Shown here in pieces: positions 31,111-43,486 of a stretch of DNA of 64,000 nt. This DNA comes from Amphibalanus amphitrite (taxonomy: Eukaryota > Arthropoda > Thecostraca > Balanomorpha > Balanidae). A program made the translations under genes and the position numbers. The stretch covers positions 501,001 through 565,000 of the forward strand of contig NW_024881585.1 of assembly GCF_019059575.1 (NCBI RefSeq), in the 5' to 3' direction. A model generated the notes under the pieces. It was not told the origin of the DNA and searched no databases. It saw only the letters and a program-made list of their open reading frames with translations. How positions within the stretch are numbered: the first letter of the stretch is position 1; every line of letters starts with the position of its first letter.

Positions 31111-32216
31111 GGGGCGGAGGGAGTCACAATAACAACAACGCTGCTATCGGTGCGGGGAGCGTGGGCATCTGCAGCGAGACTGCGGCAAACAGCGACTGGC
31201 GTAAAGCTGGTTCAGGACAGCGACCAGGCCGACTGGCAGGTCAGCGCCGTACATCTGGCGGCAGGAGCGCAGAAGAGCGGATTCTCCGACAGCCCGGCAG
31301 CAAAACGGCCGACTCCAGCAAACGGCGGTCGGCGGGACAGCCGACGCGGCGGACCGCGCCGGAGGGGCGGAACGCGGCGATGCTTCAGGTGCGGCGACTC
31401 GGGGCACTTGAAGCGTGACTGCCCCGGACGCGGTCAGGTGACGTCCGTGGGCGCCGTGACGTCTGTCGACGCCGTGACGTCTGTGGCATGGTGGAGGACA
31501 CAGCGTCAGGACCGGCTGCCACTGGTCACGGTGACAGTCAACGGTCGGCCAACAGAGATGATGGCAGACACCGGGTCACCAGTCTCGATCGTGGCTGACG
31601 GCAGCATCCCGGGGCTAAAGCTGCGACCATCGACGGTGCAGCTGCGCTCGTTTACGGGCCAGACGGTGCCGGTCCGCGGCGAGGCGACCGTAGAGGTGGA
31701 GTTCAGCGGCCAACGGAGGCGGCTGAATGTCGTAGTCAGCGACCGACTCGGACACCACCCGCTGATAGGACGGGACTGGTTGCGCGACATACGCCTCGAC
31801 TGGCGGTCGCTGCTTCAGGGCAGCGAGGACCGTGGAGAGAGCGGCGCCGACGGAGTCAGCGGGCGCCATGACACGAAAGGAGCCGGCGGGCGCCGGGATG
31901 CTGATGCTGCAAGAGCCAGCGGGTGCCGGGACGCCGGTGGAGGGAGCGGACACGGGTACGCCGGCGGGAGCAGCGGGCGCTGGGACGTCGGCGGAGGCGG
32001 CGGCGCCGGGCGGCCCGTCGGAGACGCTCGTACCAGAAGCTCCGGTGGCGGAGGCCGGATCGGCAGCGTCAGTGCGGCGACCAGCGGTGACGTCCGAGCT
32101 GGGTTCAGTGACGGCTACACCGGCGGCGGCGCGGGACGGCCCGGCGACGATGATCGCGCCGATGGCCACGGTGACGGCGGCCGCGCCGGCAGTGCCAGTT
32201 CTTTTACATCATAAAA
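31111..32216 (+). pseudogene. Ty3/gypsy gag-protease remnant with Ala/Gly-rich tail
   Basis: Two CCHC knuckles occur. CYRCGERGHLQRDC (from 31142) is in a frame closed by a stop, and CFRCGDSGHLKRDC (from about 31383) is in the main frame (31150-32214). A retropepsin follows: MMADTGSPVSIV with catalytic D-T-G, and HPLIGRDWLRDIRLDW, the conserved region near its end. This pairing is typical of Ty3/gypsy gag-pro. Where reverse transcriptase should begin, the sequence becomes low-complexity (SGRHDTKGAGG..., or Ala/Pro/Glu-rich in the overlapping frame 31832-32233). A TA-rich stretch with CATAAAAC follows at 32209. Most likely a truncated element, though a co-opted gag-protease cannot be excluded. 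Confidence 0.75.
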
Positions 32217-33927
32217 CATTGTATTGGAAGTAGTGATTTAGTCTCCCGCTGCTTTCAGCGGGGACATCTTTTGCCCTCTGTTTTTTTCTTCTAACTAACC
32301 AGACTTCCTCTTACCGACTGGTTGCTTATCCTGAGTTGTTTTCCGTTTCTTAGCAGGGAGTGCAGCGACTTTGCCATTTTTATTTTTTTTTTCTCTGGTG
32401 GTAAAGTAAGGTTCTGTGAGTCGCTAGGCTGAGGGAGGGGGCACTCCTGGTCACCTATTAATGGGTAGCGGTGTAGTTAGAAAAAATATTCCTTCGGCAC
32501 GGTTTACTCTCGAATGATGAATGTGAAAAACGGTTCCACATGGCTTCTGAACTAGGGCCTATATACGAGCATACGCCTTCTGCACGAATCTCGTATACTG
32601 CCATTTCCGAAGGACATTTCCGAAGGAGACCAGCGACCGACTGTATCAATGCGGCTAATCTCGGGCCTTTGTTGCGAGCTGTGTTGGTCGGTGAAAGAAG
32701 CTGGCCGTCTTGCCCTACCCATGTGACCGTCTTACCCCATAGGATGGGGTAAGACGGGGTTTTGCAAGGTTTTGCAAAAATCGCTGCAGCTTATTTGTTG
32801 AATCAGGTCTAAGTCTCATCTTCTGGCAAATGGAAGTAAAATGTCTAAAAAAGGTTTTCACTCAGTTTCCCGTTTCTATGATGTTTCTAACCGGCCGAAA
32901 AACGGTTCCAAAATTAAGGTGCCCGTCTTACCCCACTTTCCCCTAAATCTTATGTTTATGCAATAGTGCTCTGAACTTTTTTTTTCGGTTCCGACTCGTC
33001 GGTTTTTGCGGGTTTTCGTTCCACGGGACGCCAGACTGGCAGTGTAGCTTGCGCAATGCATTCACTGTAGCAAGGGAATGAGAAAAGAAAAAAGAAAGAA
33101 TAACAAGTTGCATCTTGCGGTTCATCAAACACCGCGGTCCACTGTTGTTCGGCTGGTTGTAGAAGAAGAACAATTCGCTGCTGGGATGACTCGATAGTAG
33201 AGCTGGTGATGGGGAACTTGAGAGTCGTTGAAGAGATCCTGAGATAGCAAGAGATCTAGAGAGAGATCCAGATAGTGATGAGATCCAGAAAATTTCTGAA
33301 GATCCACCTGAGGAAGATGTAGATCCAGGTAGTGATGAGATCCTGAGATAGATGTTGATAGCAGATCCACCTTGCATACAAATACATTTGATGGAAGATG
33401 CTTTTTAATTTAGAGGCTTGATGATTCTGTTCATTGTATAGACCATGATGTACGAGATGCTTCTTCACTGCTCGGATTAGGGATAGAGGGATCCCACTCC
33501 TATATCACCCATTCCTATATCACTGGCCTCCCCATTACGAAAATTGCCCACTTAATTCGTATTAGCGTTGCTATAGTTTAGTTGCCCTCGAGGGTCATTA
33601 GTTTGACTGTCCTAACTGAGCTTCGCTAAACTCCCATCGGCCTTATCCTAAGATTCATCCTTTACCATTCTCACTCTCATCCTCTCTACATTCGTTCGTC
33701 ATATATTCACCCAAATTTATTTAGCGTCCCTCAAATTCCCTCCGAAGGTGTTGGGTGCCGGACTAATAGCGATCTCCCCGGCGAGATAAATGTCTCTTTA
33801 CGAAATCCATATGCATGCTCCGCTAACCGGCGACAAAGACACTTATCGCAGGGCCGTTCAGAATAATTGCACAAATATCCACCCTACTAATTTATGGGAT
33901 TCACTACACGTCCGATAGACTTATGGT
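32217..33927. other. Non-coding sequence
   Basis: No gene recognised. Includes a GTCTTACCCCATAGGATGGGG hairpin at 32729-32756, related in sequence to GTCTTACCCCACTTT at 32925. The segment 33480-33927 is pyrimidine-rich on the plus strand and resembles the sequence beyond 38724, consistent with both being flanks of the hAT-like insertion. Confidence 0.4.
33195..33370. repeat. GATCCAG-GTAGTGATGAGATCC imperfect repeat
   Basis: Diverged repeats of AGATCCAGATAGTGATGAGA and GATCCTGAGATAG. Reading frames through it give HHYLDL repeats on the minus strand, with no recognisable protein. Confidence 0.6.
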
Positions 33928-34423
33928 CACAGGGTTGTATACGACTCAATCAATAGCAATCAATTCAATCACGACAAATTTGGGAAACCAATCAAATCAA
34001 TCAAGTCAGAGCAGTTTTCGGGAATTGATTCAATCGACTCAAACGCGACAATGAAAGGAATCAATCAACTCAATCAAACGACTCAAACCAAGACATACAT
34101 TAGGTTTTTTGCCCCACCAACTTGGAAAAGTGTCCATAGCAGTCTGGTGTGCCTACCTACCTACCTTCCTACCTACAGAAGAAACATAAAAAATATTGTC
34201 ATTTAAAATCATAAATTGTCATGCCATTCAAAGTTTCTATGTAATAAGGATGGATACCTAGTGATGGACAGGTGGATCATGATATTGAGGCTCAATGGGT
34301 AGAATTGGAGCAGAAGTTTCATTTAATGGGTGCAAAATAACCCAGTAGTTGACTCGCCCCTTAGCCCAAATCACCACCTTTCACCTAAAAGTTGTCAATT
34401 TAATTTTGGCCATATTCCAACTC

Positions 34424-36038
34424 ATAGGCGTCGCCAGAGATTCTCGGTTGGGGGGGCAAAATCAACTTTTGTGTTAAATCTTGCCTTCCTCCAGTCGTTA
34501 CTCATTCATTTTACATATCATTCAACGCGCAATGGTGCGAGGAATACGATGGTGACAAGGTTTTCCTTGTAGCTATGACTTGCCATTTTTTTACAGAATA
34601 TTCAATTTTTTAAATTTTTGAACAAAAAACGACCGGTAGAATCACAATGGCTGCGCTTGCCGACGCACTCTGGAGAGCCCCTGTGCAGACGCTCGTCGCT
34701 CATGATCATAAAAAAGGTTAAACGCACAGCTTAATCGAATCACCTTGCTGGAACTTTCATTCACGCATGCATGCAGATTGCAGAGGTTCTACGTTAAATG
34801 CATAGGGCTTATCCCAGCCGCCGATTGAAGCTACGTTGGGCTTTCAGCGGAGAGTGAATGTCGGAAGTGTGAATCGGAAGTAATTCATCTTTGCTCCAGT
34901 GAGAGGAGGTGTAGTGTGAACAAAAAGTTTCTCGTTTTTCGTGTGCAGGGAAGCGCTGCAAACGCGAAGAAAAGACGTTTAACGGAACCAACATTTCGCA
35001 CGGCATAGCGGCAAGGGATCCTTTAGCGATAGGCTTTGGACTTCCAGGCCACTTTAGGCCACTCAGGGTCAGTGTGGGCTCTCAGAAGCCTGCTTAGGAT
35101 CCTGAAGATCGGCGCTGGTCACCCCAAATAGTTAAGTGTACATATGTGGTGCTTTAGGGCTTTCCGAGCCCAAGGTGGGACCCTCAGAAGCCAGTGTGGG
35201 TGGCGCCGGCGGCGGGCGCTAAGAGACCAGGCCCAGGGTGAGCAGGGAGCCCTCAAATAGCAGTGTGAACCCTGGAGGTCTGTGTCGAATCCCTAAGGAC
35301 CCTACATAGGGACATAAGAAACATGTGCTGGGACCCTCAGAGGCACACCTGAGTCGTGACCCCTAAACTGCAGGCTTGGGCTCAGCAAAATCTGTCGCCT
35401 CAAAAGCTCGGCTGAGCTATCAGAGGCCTAAGGTTCTCAGAAATATTTGAAAGTATCCTCAAAGATCCGTGTGGCCCTTCAGAGGTCTACGCATGTGTAA
35501 GGTCCTCAAAGATCCCTGTATGGGCCCTCAGAGAATATGAACACCAGTGGGACTCTCAGAGGCCGGTTTGGGCCCTCTTAGGGCTTCTTAGAGCTCAGTG
35601 GAGCTCCTTCGGAGCCTGTGTGAAAAGCAAGCAGTCATGAGCCCTGTGGCACTTGAACGGTACTTGAGTCTGTCGCAGACATTTGACGAGAGTTGAGAAA
35701 GGCCCGAAGATTCAGTGTCACGCTTTGAACGCAAATTTTGTATCAGCACTTCAAAACTTATGAAAATCAGCTATAAAATGTAATAAAGAACCAACGAGGA
35801 ACATGAAATGAATCACAGTATTGACACTTCCGAGTCTGGAGTCGGTGTTTTGACGATGTTGGCGACTGCGACACCGACTCTGGCTTGAACGATCTGACCT
35901 CACAGGCATTCTCAGAAAGGTACCCCCATTTTTTCCCGACTCCAAAATCTCATCGGATCTGTATCGATCTCAGGGGGTGCCCGGTCCGAGGTTGGGGGGG
36001 CAAGCTGCCCCGCTTGCCCCCCCGTGGCGACGCTAATG
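34424..36038. mobile_element. TIR element with GGCGTCGCCA ends, nested in element D
   Basis: A 10-bp duplication ATTCCAACTC (34414-34423 and 36039-36048) flanks ATAGGCGTCGCCAGAG and the inverse of the right end, CATTAGCGTCGCCACGG. Adjacent G/C runs (GGTTGGGGGGGCAAAA; GGGGGGGCAAGC...GCTTGCCCCCCC) form hairpins. Contains the GGGCCCTCAGAGG minisatellite; no transposase. A duplication of about 10 bp suggests a MULE-type origin, but this is inference. Confidence 0.7.
35040..35640 (+). repeat. GGGCCCTCAGAGG-type minisatellite, second locus
   Basis: About 18-20 diverged units built on GGGCCCTCAGAGG, GGGACCCTCAGAAGCC and AGTGTGGG. Same unit vocabulary and orientation as 23285-24230 but in a different host element. 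Confidence 0.7.
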
Positions 36039-36326
36039 ATTCCAACTCCATTTACACTAAATATCAGATATTGCAGTTGAAAGTTGGCTGCTCGGATTTT
36101 GGCAGTGTTCGTGATTTGGCCATTTACCCTACACCATGTCTATTTTAATGGATAATATGCATCAATAACATATTAACCATAGGGAAATAGAAATAAATAT
36201 CTTACCTGCATGTGACGGTTTCGGTTAGACAGAGACTGACGGGCAGCCTGAAAAATCTTTCCACACAATGTGCATTTGAGACGTGGGATGTTGTCAGATT
36301 GGGAAGGAAGAGATTTGAAGTATTAA

Positions 36327-37545
36327 CCCGGCACCGCCTGGGCTATTTCCGTACCCACGACAGCCTGGGGGGGGGGGGTCGGATCCGACCCCCCCCCCCT
36401 GTTATCTCGAGAACCAATGGTCGTATCGAGCCCCGCGAGGCAGCTTTCGAAAGGTCTCTACGAGACCTTCCCAAAGCACTCTTAAGATTTTCAGATTGAG
36501 GTCAACTTTCGGGTCAAGGTCAGGTCAAAGGTCAAATGCTGGGGTTTTGCATGATTAGGCTTACGGACAGCGGAATCGATAGCTGCTGCTCGAAACTCAC
36601 CACAAATGACCTCAAAGACCTAGTGAAGGTACCATGTGCGTATAGGGGTCATACTAAGTATGGGTCAAGGTCAGGTCAGGTCACGAAAGGTCACGGTTTT
36701 CACTTTCTGCTACATGGGCGTGCGACACATGTTTTATGGCTTATTTTTCACGCCAAATCCGATGGTAATGGTTATATGTGACCCCAAGTCACTGTGCTGG
36801 TGATACGTGTGCATTGAAAGCATAAAAAATCGTTTATACCATTCATAACTAAACGAGGGCTAAGAAAAAAAGTCAATTTTTCAACTTTTTATTTTTGACA
36901 TAAAAATGAACTTTTCTAGACGAGCTTTGTCCCAGGAATCTAGTGGTGCCATTTGTTTTCACACACGATGTTCAGAAGTGCCTCTAATTCGCGAAAATGC
37001 TTATGACGTCACCATGCCCTATGCATGTTGAAGCTATTTTTTACAATTTGGGGGTAAAAAATCGAGATAGAAAGTTGAAATTTGGGACATCTTATGTTCT
37101 AATAGAGCTCTATAACATATATTCCGGTTTTTTGGAAATTCTCAAAATTTTGGATTTTATTAGCTGTTTTCCAAAAAATATAGTTTTTTGAATTTTTAGG
37201 GGCGAAAAACGCATTTTATGGAAAATCCGAGATAGCCATCTTAAAGAACTCGTTGAGCTGCGTCTTTTCATGTCCTTAATTTGCAATTTGCTTAAAACCT
37301 CGATTATTGGCGATTTTTTAAACATTTACCACTTTTTGACCGAAAACGCCATGTAGTTACATCACTAAAATCGATATATCTCAAAATGTTTTGAAAATTT
37401 TTCTTAAAAATTGCACAGGAGACGTCAAATTGATGGGGGAGAAGGTATGCCAAGTTTCAAGTTGATAACGCAAGCGGTTCATGAGTTATTCAAGAAAAAC
37501 GGAGGGGGGTCGGATCCGACCCCCCCCCCCCCAGGCGGTCGCGGG
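36327..37545. mobile_element. TTAA-type element, CCAGGCGG family
   Basis: TTAA at 36323-36326 and 37546-37549. Ends CCCGGCACCGCCTGG and, inverse of the right, CCCGCGACCGCCTGG. Both ends carry a G/C hairpin centred on TCGGATCCGA (36367-36396 and 37504-37531). AGGTCA-rich block at 36500-36545 (TCAAGGTCAGGTCA) and again at 36660-36695. 1,219 bp, no transposase. A truncated relative lies at 4745-4942. Confidence 0.9.
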
Positions 37546-39265
37546 TTAAGCGGTCCACGACTCTGGACGTGGCATGTCAATGTTAGGTACCTATGTGAAG
37601 AATTCAAAACATTTTATTGCAATAGAATTTGAAACTGTTAGGACTGGGGGATAAGGATGAGGATTAAAAATATATTTAAAAGGAAATGGAGAGGACAGGT
37701 ACTCTGGAACCACAGGATAAGTTAAGGACAAAGGAAGAAGGAACAAGGAAAATTAAAACGCGAAAACGGCACGGTGCGACTGCAAAGAAAACGTTTTGCC
37801 AATAGGTATGCTAAGCTTTTATAAATCCTTATTCTACGTCTTTTGATTTTTTGGTGAGATGACGTCATTGAATATCATGCAGTATGGTAGATCATCATAA
37901 AATAAATCGGTTGTACAACACCAATTTGGTTTTAATTATTATTTCATTTGAAATAAAACCACTTAATAATATTCGGTAAAATATTTTAGGGAAAATGAAA
38001 TATGTTAAATATGTCATGCTTAGTCTCTCAGGAGAAAAGGATCAACAAACGTTCTGCTACAAATTAAACAATGCAGCAAATTAGCTATCAATTAGGTAAG
38101 TAAACGTAATTAGCGAGACGAAAACGGCGCTTTTGTTTCAGTTATTTTTGTAGGGGTTTCAGATATTTGTAGAGTTCAGTGGGTAGTTTCTGAGGAGATG
38201 TGGAGATGTGAATTATTAATTAATCACACTTTATTAGTATATAGGGCCTTGCACTTTATCATCTGGATTAAAAAAAAAAACGTTTCCTGTTGAGTGCAGA
38301 AAGGTAGGTAGGTGCATCGCCAGCTTCTATCACCAGGATTGGAGCAGTTATGAGTTATTGCAGTTGAAAGTCAAAGTTGGCTGTTCATGTTTAGGCCCTC
38401 TTTTTTATTTGGCCATCTACCCCATATTGCAGTTGTGATGACAAGCAGTTTTCAGTGTAGTTTTGTGATCTTTGATGTCATCAATTGGTGTCATTATTTT
38501 TTGTCAACTAAAACTTATTTGAACTTTCCATTCAATCGACTCAATCATACGAGTCACTCTAATTTTCGGGAATCAAATCAGTCAACCAGTCGCTAAAGTC
38601 AAACGAGTCAGTCAACCAGTCATCTCGAAAAGTCAATCGACTCAATCCAATCAACTCAAAATACGCGTTGAAACATATTATTCAATTCAATCGACTTGAT
38701 TGGTATACAACCCTGCTTATGGTACACATATACGCGATTTACATCCGACTTATCTCTCTATCCGGGAGAGATTACCTATGCCCTCTTCCGGTCCGCGTGT
38801 AACACCTCCGTTCACGACCCAGGGACCACCGTTCATATCCTGGAACTCTCCTCAGGAACTCTCCTTAAACCGTGGGATTTACATTCAAGGCCTTACGTGT
38901 CCTGGAGTACATCTTTCCCTCCCCTGATGCTGTCCAGTACCGATTAAGGTACCTTTACAAAACAAGTATGAGGACTTATTCGGGACACTACGGCTTGCCT
39001 TATACGCCCTTTGGGTGACTCACCCCTGACCTTCGACTTCTTGCCTTTGGCATAGCTCCAACTTACTCTCCAACTGGACTGTACCAGTCTTCCCCTTCCC
39101 TCTGCCATAGAAACCTCTCACTGCCTCGTTACCCAGTGTTACCTAAGCGGGAAAATTAACAGTGGCCGGTACCACTGGCGGAAAACGTGCCTATGCCCTG
39201 CGTACGTGACGGTGTGTCCCTCTTATCATTTCAGTCTGGACGTGGGTTTAAAGAAGTGCATCTGT

Positions 39266-39366
39266 GTGTTATGAGGTTATCGGTGGAGCCAACAAATAAC
39301 AAAATGTACTTACTTTTATTAAGTACATTTTGTTATTTGTTGGCTCCACCGATAACCTCATAACAC
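39266..39366. repeat. Perfect hairpin flanked by 14-bp direct duplication
   Basis: Arms of 47 bp (GTGTTATGAGGTTATCGGTG... and its exact complement) around a short loop (CTTTTAT). AAGTGCATCTGTGT occurs at 39254-39267 and again at 39390-39403. A 23-bp unpaired stretch lies between the right arm and the right duplication. The arrangement is the mirror image of the 9.4-9.7 kb palindrome. Confidence 0.92.
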
Positions 39367-41748
39367 AAATATGTCCCTAAATAATCAGCAAGTGCATCTG
39401 TGTCTCATACAGTCATGCTGGTAAACATTACGCCATAGGAGACGGGCAAACAAGCCGTCTGTGCCTCACAATGCCCTGTGCCAATATTGGTGGAGTAATT
39501 ATTGGCGCTAACTCGCAAGAACGCGAAGAACAAAAACGCATTATTTATCCAAACCAAATCGTAATCTCAAGTCCTTATTGCTGCTGCACGCGTGAACCTA
39601 ATCATCAGTTCTCGTATACAATCCTAGCAGACCTTGAACCGCTCTTGATTTGATCAGATGATCTAGAACCAATTAGTACGCACCGGTCTGTCGTCTGGTT
39701 GTGATCCACCGTATCATAGTAAATTACTGAATGCTCAAACGGATATGACTCCTTGAAACTCATTCGATATCTTCTGATGGACTACTATTTACCTATACCA
39801 CATCAAACGAACTGCAGTCCTAGATATTACATAGCATGTCGTATTTAGAATTATGCATTAACTGTTTACGTTCTTATCCCGTGGCAACTTTCCACAACTA
39901 ACCATGTTCCTATACGATGACCTTCACCTACCGCACGCGCCCCAATTACGGTTAGCCCACTGCCCTACTGTGGCCGCTGCTGCACTCCCGACGCTGCTCT
40001 CATGTGCCATCTAGCGGCGCACAGTCCGGCGTCGCGAACGACGATTACCACGGCCGCCGGCCGGCGCCGCGTCAACAGTCGACAGTTGTCAAGGCCGCGC
40101 CGCGATGGGCGCGTCATCACTCGCGGTGCAGTACTGGTGTGTGCGGTCTCTCCGGGCCGGGTAGATTCAACGAATGTGTCAGTGAGTGTGAATCTGGTAA
40201 AATATCGCTGCAATATCTCCCTGTTCGACATCTCATCAGCTCCATTCCACGTAAGTTTTTTTTTAACTCCTGTCCCATTTGATCGTTTCCCAACAAAGCT
40301 GGTCTTTTCTAGTATTTATTCTACAAAAGCACTACGATCGGTACCTATATTAGTCGCATGTTAGTTCTAACCACAAACAACTCTACATCTACCTATTACT
40401 CGACATTGCGCACTACAATGACGCAAAGTACAAGGACCATCTAAAGTCGCAAAGTGTCAGACCGTCGACCTCAAACCACTATACTCTCAACTCTGCACCT
40501 AAGTAACAGAAGAAATTCCGCCGTAAGCTCAAGCATTCGTATCTGTCGAAAATCATAACTCATAGCCATATTCATAGATCGATTGCATGAATCAGTCGCC
40601 ACCTTAAAACATTACATTCCCTTTCAACCGTATTTACCTGTCAATAATTGATTTCGACTTCGCAATTAATTCCTACAGCAATATTACCAATGATTTCGCA
40701 ATGCAACTTTTAGTGAGTACAGCATGAATCTACACCCTTAATTTCACAAACTTCCCAACCTCAAATCTTAATCGCACCTGACTACCGCCGATAATAAATC
40801 AAACGAACCAGTTTGACCAACGACAAAGACGTTTCAACGCTGTCACGCATCCGGTCATCAATTTCAGCGTTCGTGACGCTGAGCTGCTTATTCAAATTTT
40901 AGCATCTCGTTCTCGGCCCTATCGCGAAACATACCGTACTGCAACTGACAATAACGTATTTGCTGGCGGCTCTGACATGACCTCAAAATTCAGATCCTAA
41001 TATGCTACTAGGGTGTCTGGACCAATAAGTTCAAAGTAATTTAGGTTTTCCAATTCCAATTGAGAATGCATTTTATGGCAACCGAAAATGTTTGGCAGTC
41101 GTCACGGCACGGTAGGCTGGGCAGAGAGGGGGGGGGGGCAAGGATCACTGATCAGGGATAGAGCATAATTTTCAACAACACTCACATTCTGGAGTTTCCC
41201 TGTGCTTCCGCTTCTCAGTGTGGTCACAAGCGTCGGCGGTTGTCCTCCGGCTCTGGTCGGTCGAACTGAAGAGGCTTCTCGCGGGTGACCCCGGACCGAA
41301 GGCGGCCTCCAGGTGACGTCTCCGGCTCCGGCTGCAAACTGTGACTCTCGGCTGCTCGACTGTGACTCTCATCTGGTTGGGTGACGCACCCTTTTATAGT
41401 TGGGGGGGGGGGGGTGACTGCCACGCCCTTGCGCTGTCATCTTCCTCTGCCTTCCTCTTGTGGGTGGGCCCGTAAGATGGCGCCCTCTGTCCTGTTTAGT
41501 CACCTTGCTCCCCTGTGTCTGCAATTTTTGGCCGTCGAATCGTCTTCGTGTTGAGTGCTTTATCATCTTAGTAGTCGCTGGCATAAACCAATCCCCGAAA
41601 GGTTGGTGATTTTCGAGTTTTAATTTTGATTCATCAATTTCATTTTATTCAAACTTTTGTTTCCTTCCGTTTCGTCTGCCGGCAACGCCCCTTGTGACGT
41701 CACTCTTGCTCCGCCCACTGACGTCATCTTGGTTGGGAGGGTCCGTAG

Positions 41749-41854
41749 AACAGCGCTTTCTGTCCGCGGTGGGGACGTCCTGAACTACGTCTGTTTCGGA
41801 CAACAGCGCTTTCTGTCCGCGGTGGAAACGTCCTGAACTACGTCTGTTTCGGAG
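41749..41854 (+). repeat. Tandem duplication, 53-bp unit
   Basis: Two near-identical copies of AACAGCGCTTTCTGTCCGCG...CTACGTCTGTTTCGGA, differing at GGGG/GGAA. Non-coding. Confidence 0.8.
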
Positions 41855-41945
41855 GCTGTTTGCTAGGGTCATCAGATTCCGTTGCAGTGTGACGCACTGT
41901 TGTGCTACCATGGCTACGTGAGACCCAATATGCTACGTGCCTTAA

Positions 41946-42891
41946 CCCTCGCCCATGTAGGGGGGGGTTGGTGCAACCCCCCCCCCTGAGGCTTTTCGGA
42001 AATAGTGCAAAAACGGCGGCGCGCAGCGCCGCCAAATTTTGGGTACCTTATGGGGCAAACCTTGCGCATCTTTTGATAAAAAAAAATTGACCGGGTCATG
42101 TCAGGTCACGGAGTTATGACGTCACAAAGGGAACAGCCTCCGGCCGGATTTTCACAAACTGAGAGCCAACGCCCGAGGTTTCCTGCCGGTGGTACGGACA
42201 TCGGTTGATGGATCGTGATGAAACTTCCCATGCATGTTGGGGCAGGTATTGGCTATCATATGGTATAAGAAACTTGACCGGGTCAGGTCAGGTCACGGAG
42301 CTATGACGTCACAAGAGGAACAGCGTCCGGTACTATTTTTGAAAAGCGCCCGAACCACTATTTTGCTAATTCTTGTCACCTCAATGAGAATATGCAGCAA
42401 TATTAGCTTCTATAGGGAGCAAATAGACCTCCCAAATCCAAAAATACAATCAGATTTCAAAAATTTAAATTTTGATTTTTCGAATTTCTGCCGCCGACTG
42501 TGACGTTGCCGACTTCCGGCGCTCCCAACGCGCCATTTTTAGAGCTAGGGAAACGAAATACATACCAAACGATAGAGAATTGATCAAGGAACACGATAGT
42601 GAAGGTTTCAAGTCGATATCTCCCACCGTTTTGCCGCAATCGCCGCGGAAAGTTGAAAAAAGTCTATTTTTCCGAAAATTTGACCTTTGACCGGTCAAAA
42701 GTAGGTCAAATATTGACCTAGGACCAAAAAATATACCACCAATCGCGAGATCTCGGCGAGAGCAATCCGTTGGTCTTTTCCGCTAAGCTCTACGACGCTC
42801 CGTTTTCAAACGCCAAGGGGGGGGGGGGTCGCACCAACCCCCCCCCCCCCTGCATGGGCGAAGGTGGCAGATCGCCGTTTACGGGCGAGGG
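41946..42891. mobile_element. TTAA-type element, CCCTCGCCC family, copy 2
   Basis: TTAA at 41942-41945 and 42892-42895. Ends CCCTCGCCCATG and, inverse of the right, CCCTCGCCCGTAAACGG. Subterminal hairpins G-run/TTGGTGCAACC/C-run at 41959-41987 and G-run/TCGCACCAACC/C-run at 42819-42850. Contains AGGTCA arrays at 42095-42110, 42280-42300 and 42685-42715. 946 bp, no transposase. Confidence 0.9.
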
Positions 42892-43316
42892 TTAAGCCTG
42901 CGCGTGGTCTCACAGTGTGCCGAAGTTTGCTTGTAGCTTCAGCTGCTTTGTAATGACTACCAATGACTCATCCTGATGTGACTGTCTTCAGAGGTGCTTG
43001 TCTTAATTGGAGTTTAATGGCGGCCCATTCTGTGCGGACAGTGAGAAATGATTGGGGAGGGTGGACCTGGGGACTGGTGGGAGGAGGGAGGGAATAATGA
43101 CAAGGGAGGGAAGCGTGCGGCAGCGCTCTGCTCAGCTGCGCGTCACCCGGCCGGCCGTGCCGAAAAGATATTACGTTAGATGGTCAAGATGTAGCGTGCT
43201 ACATCACTATGAGGCGAACGTGACGACGCGAACCGAAATCCCGCAGAAACCGAAAAAAACGTCGGAATTCATGCTAGTGTAGCTTAGGCTTTACATTACA
43301 AATGTAGCTGGCTCAC

Positions 43317-43486
43317 CTGATGGGGAGGAGCAGCAGCAGCAGTACCGGGAACAACGTCTTCATGTAGGGCCACGGCGCAAAGCCGAAGGCGCACAGCACA
43401 ATGAGCTGCGCCAGCTGGCAGCCGGTGAAGGTGTGGATCTTGCGCTGCGGCACACGGCGGATGTAGTGGTTCGGAGGGTAGGCCAC
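43317..43486 (-). CDS. Exon of an SLC4-family (bicarbonate/borate-type) transporter
   Basis: The 170-bp minus-strand exon opens with GTGGCC after a CGCCCACAG acceptor and ends ATCAG before a GTGAGC donor. It encodes about 56 residues including [20 protein letters not shown], then [20 protein letters not shown]. The RxVPxRKxHxFT block followed by a hydrophobic helix ending in P-[IV]-R is a hallmark of the transmembrane domain of SLC4 transporters. The wording here (VPQRKIH, PYMK..FP) is closest to what I recall for SLC4A11-like members. These are plasma-membrane anion or proton/borate transport proteins. No other exon of the gene is found in the window; neighbouring DNA is transposon-filled intron. 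Confidence 0.75.

Larger units (their letters stand above)
33928..38715. mobile_element. hAT-like element D with CAGGGTTGTATAC termini
   Basis: An 8-bp duplication CTTATGGT (33920-33927 and 38716-38723) flanks termini with CAGGGTTGTATAC at the left (after two extra bases, CA) and its inverse GTATACAACCCTG at the right. Subterminal tracts of AATCAA/GACTCAAT words (33945-34095; 38530-38700) and CTACCTAC runs (34150-34176) mirrored by GGTAGGTAGG (38303-38314) give a symmetric structure. No transposase found. It holds a 1.6-kb TIR element and a TTAA-type element. Confidence 0.72.
38724..41941. other. Sequence without recognisable genes
   Basis: About 3.2 kb. Includes a perfect hairpin (39266-39366), a CpG-rich patch (39990-40160) followed by CCAC|GTAAGT (40247-40256), which could be a splice donor of an untranslated exon, and a GC-rich block at 41190-41420 with a G run at 41402-41413. 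No protein family is recognised; host intergenic or intronic DNA is plausible. Confidence 0.4.

Noticed and set aside
41172..41424. Minus-strand Arg/Ser-rich frames, considered as an SR-type protein
   Set aside because: Low-complexity GC-rich sequence with no domain, and frames overlap one another.
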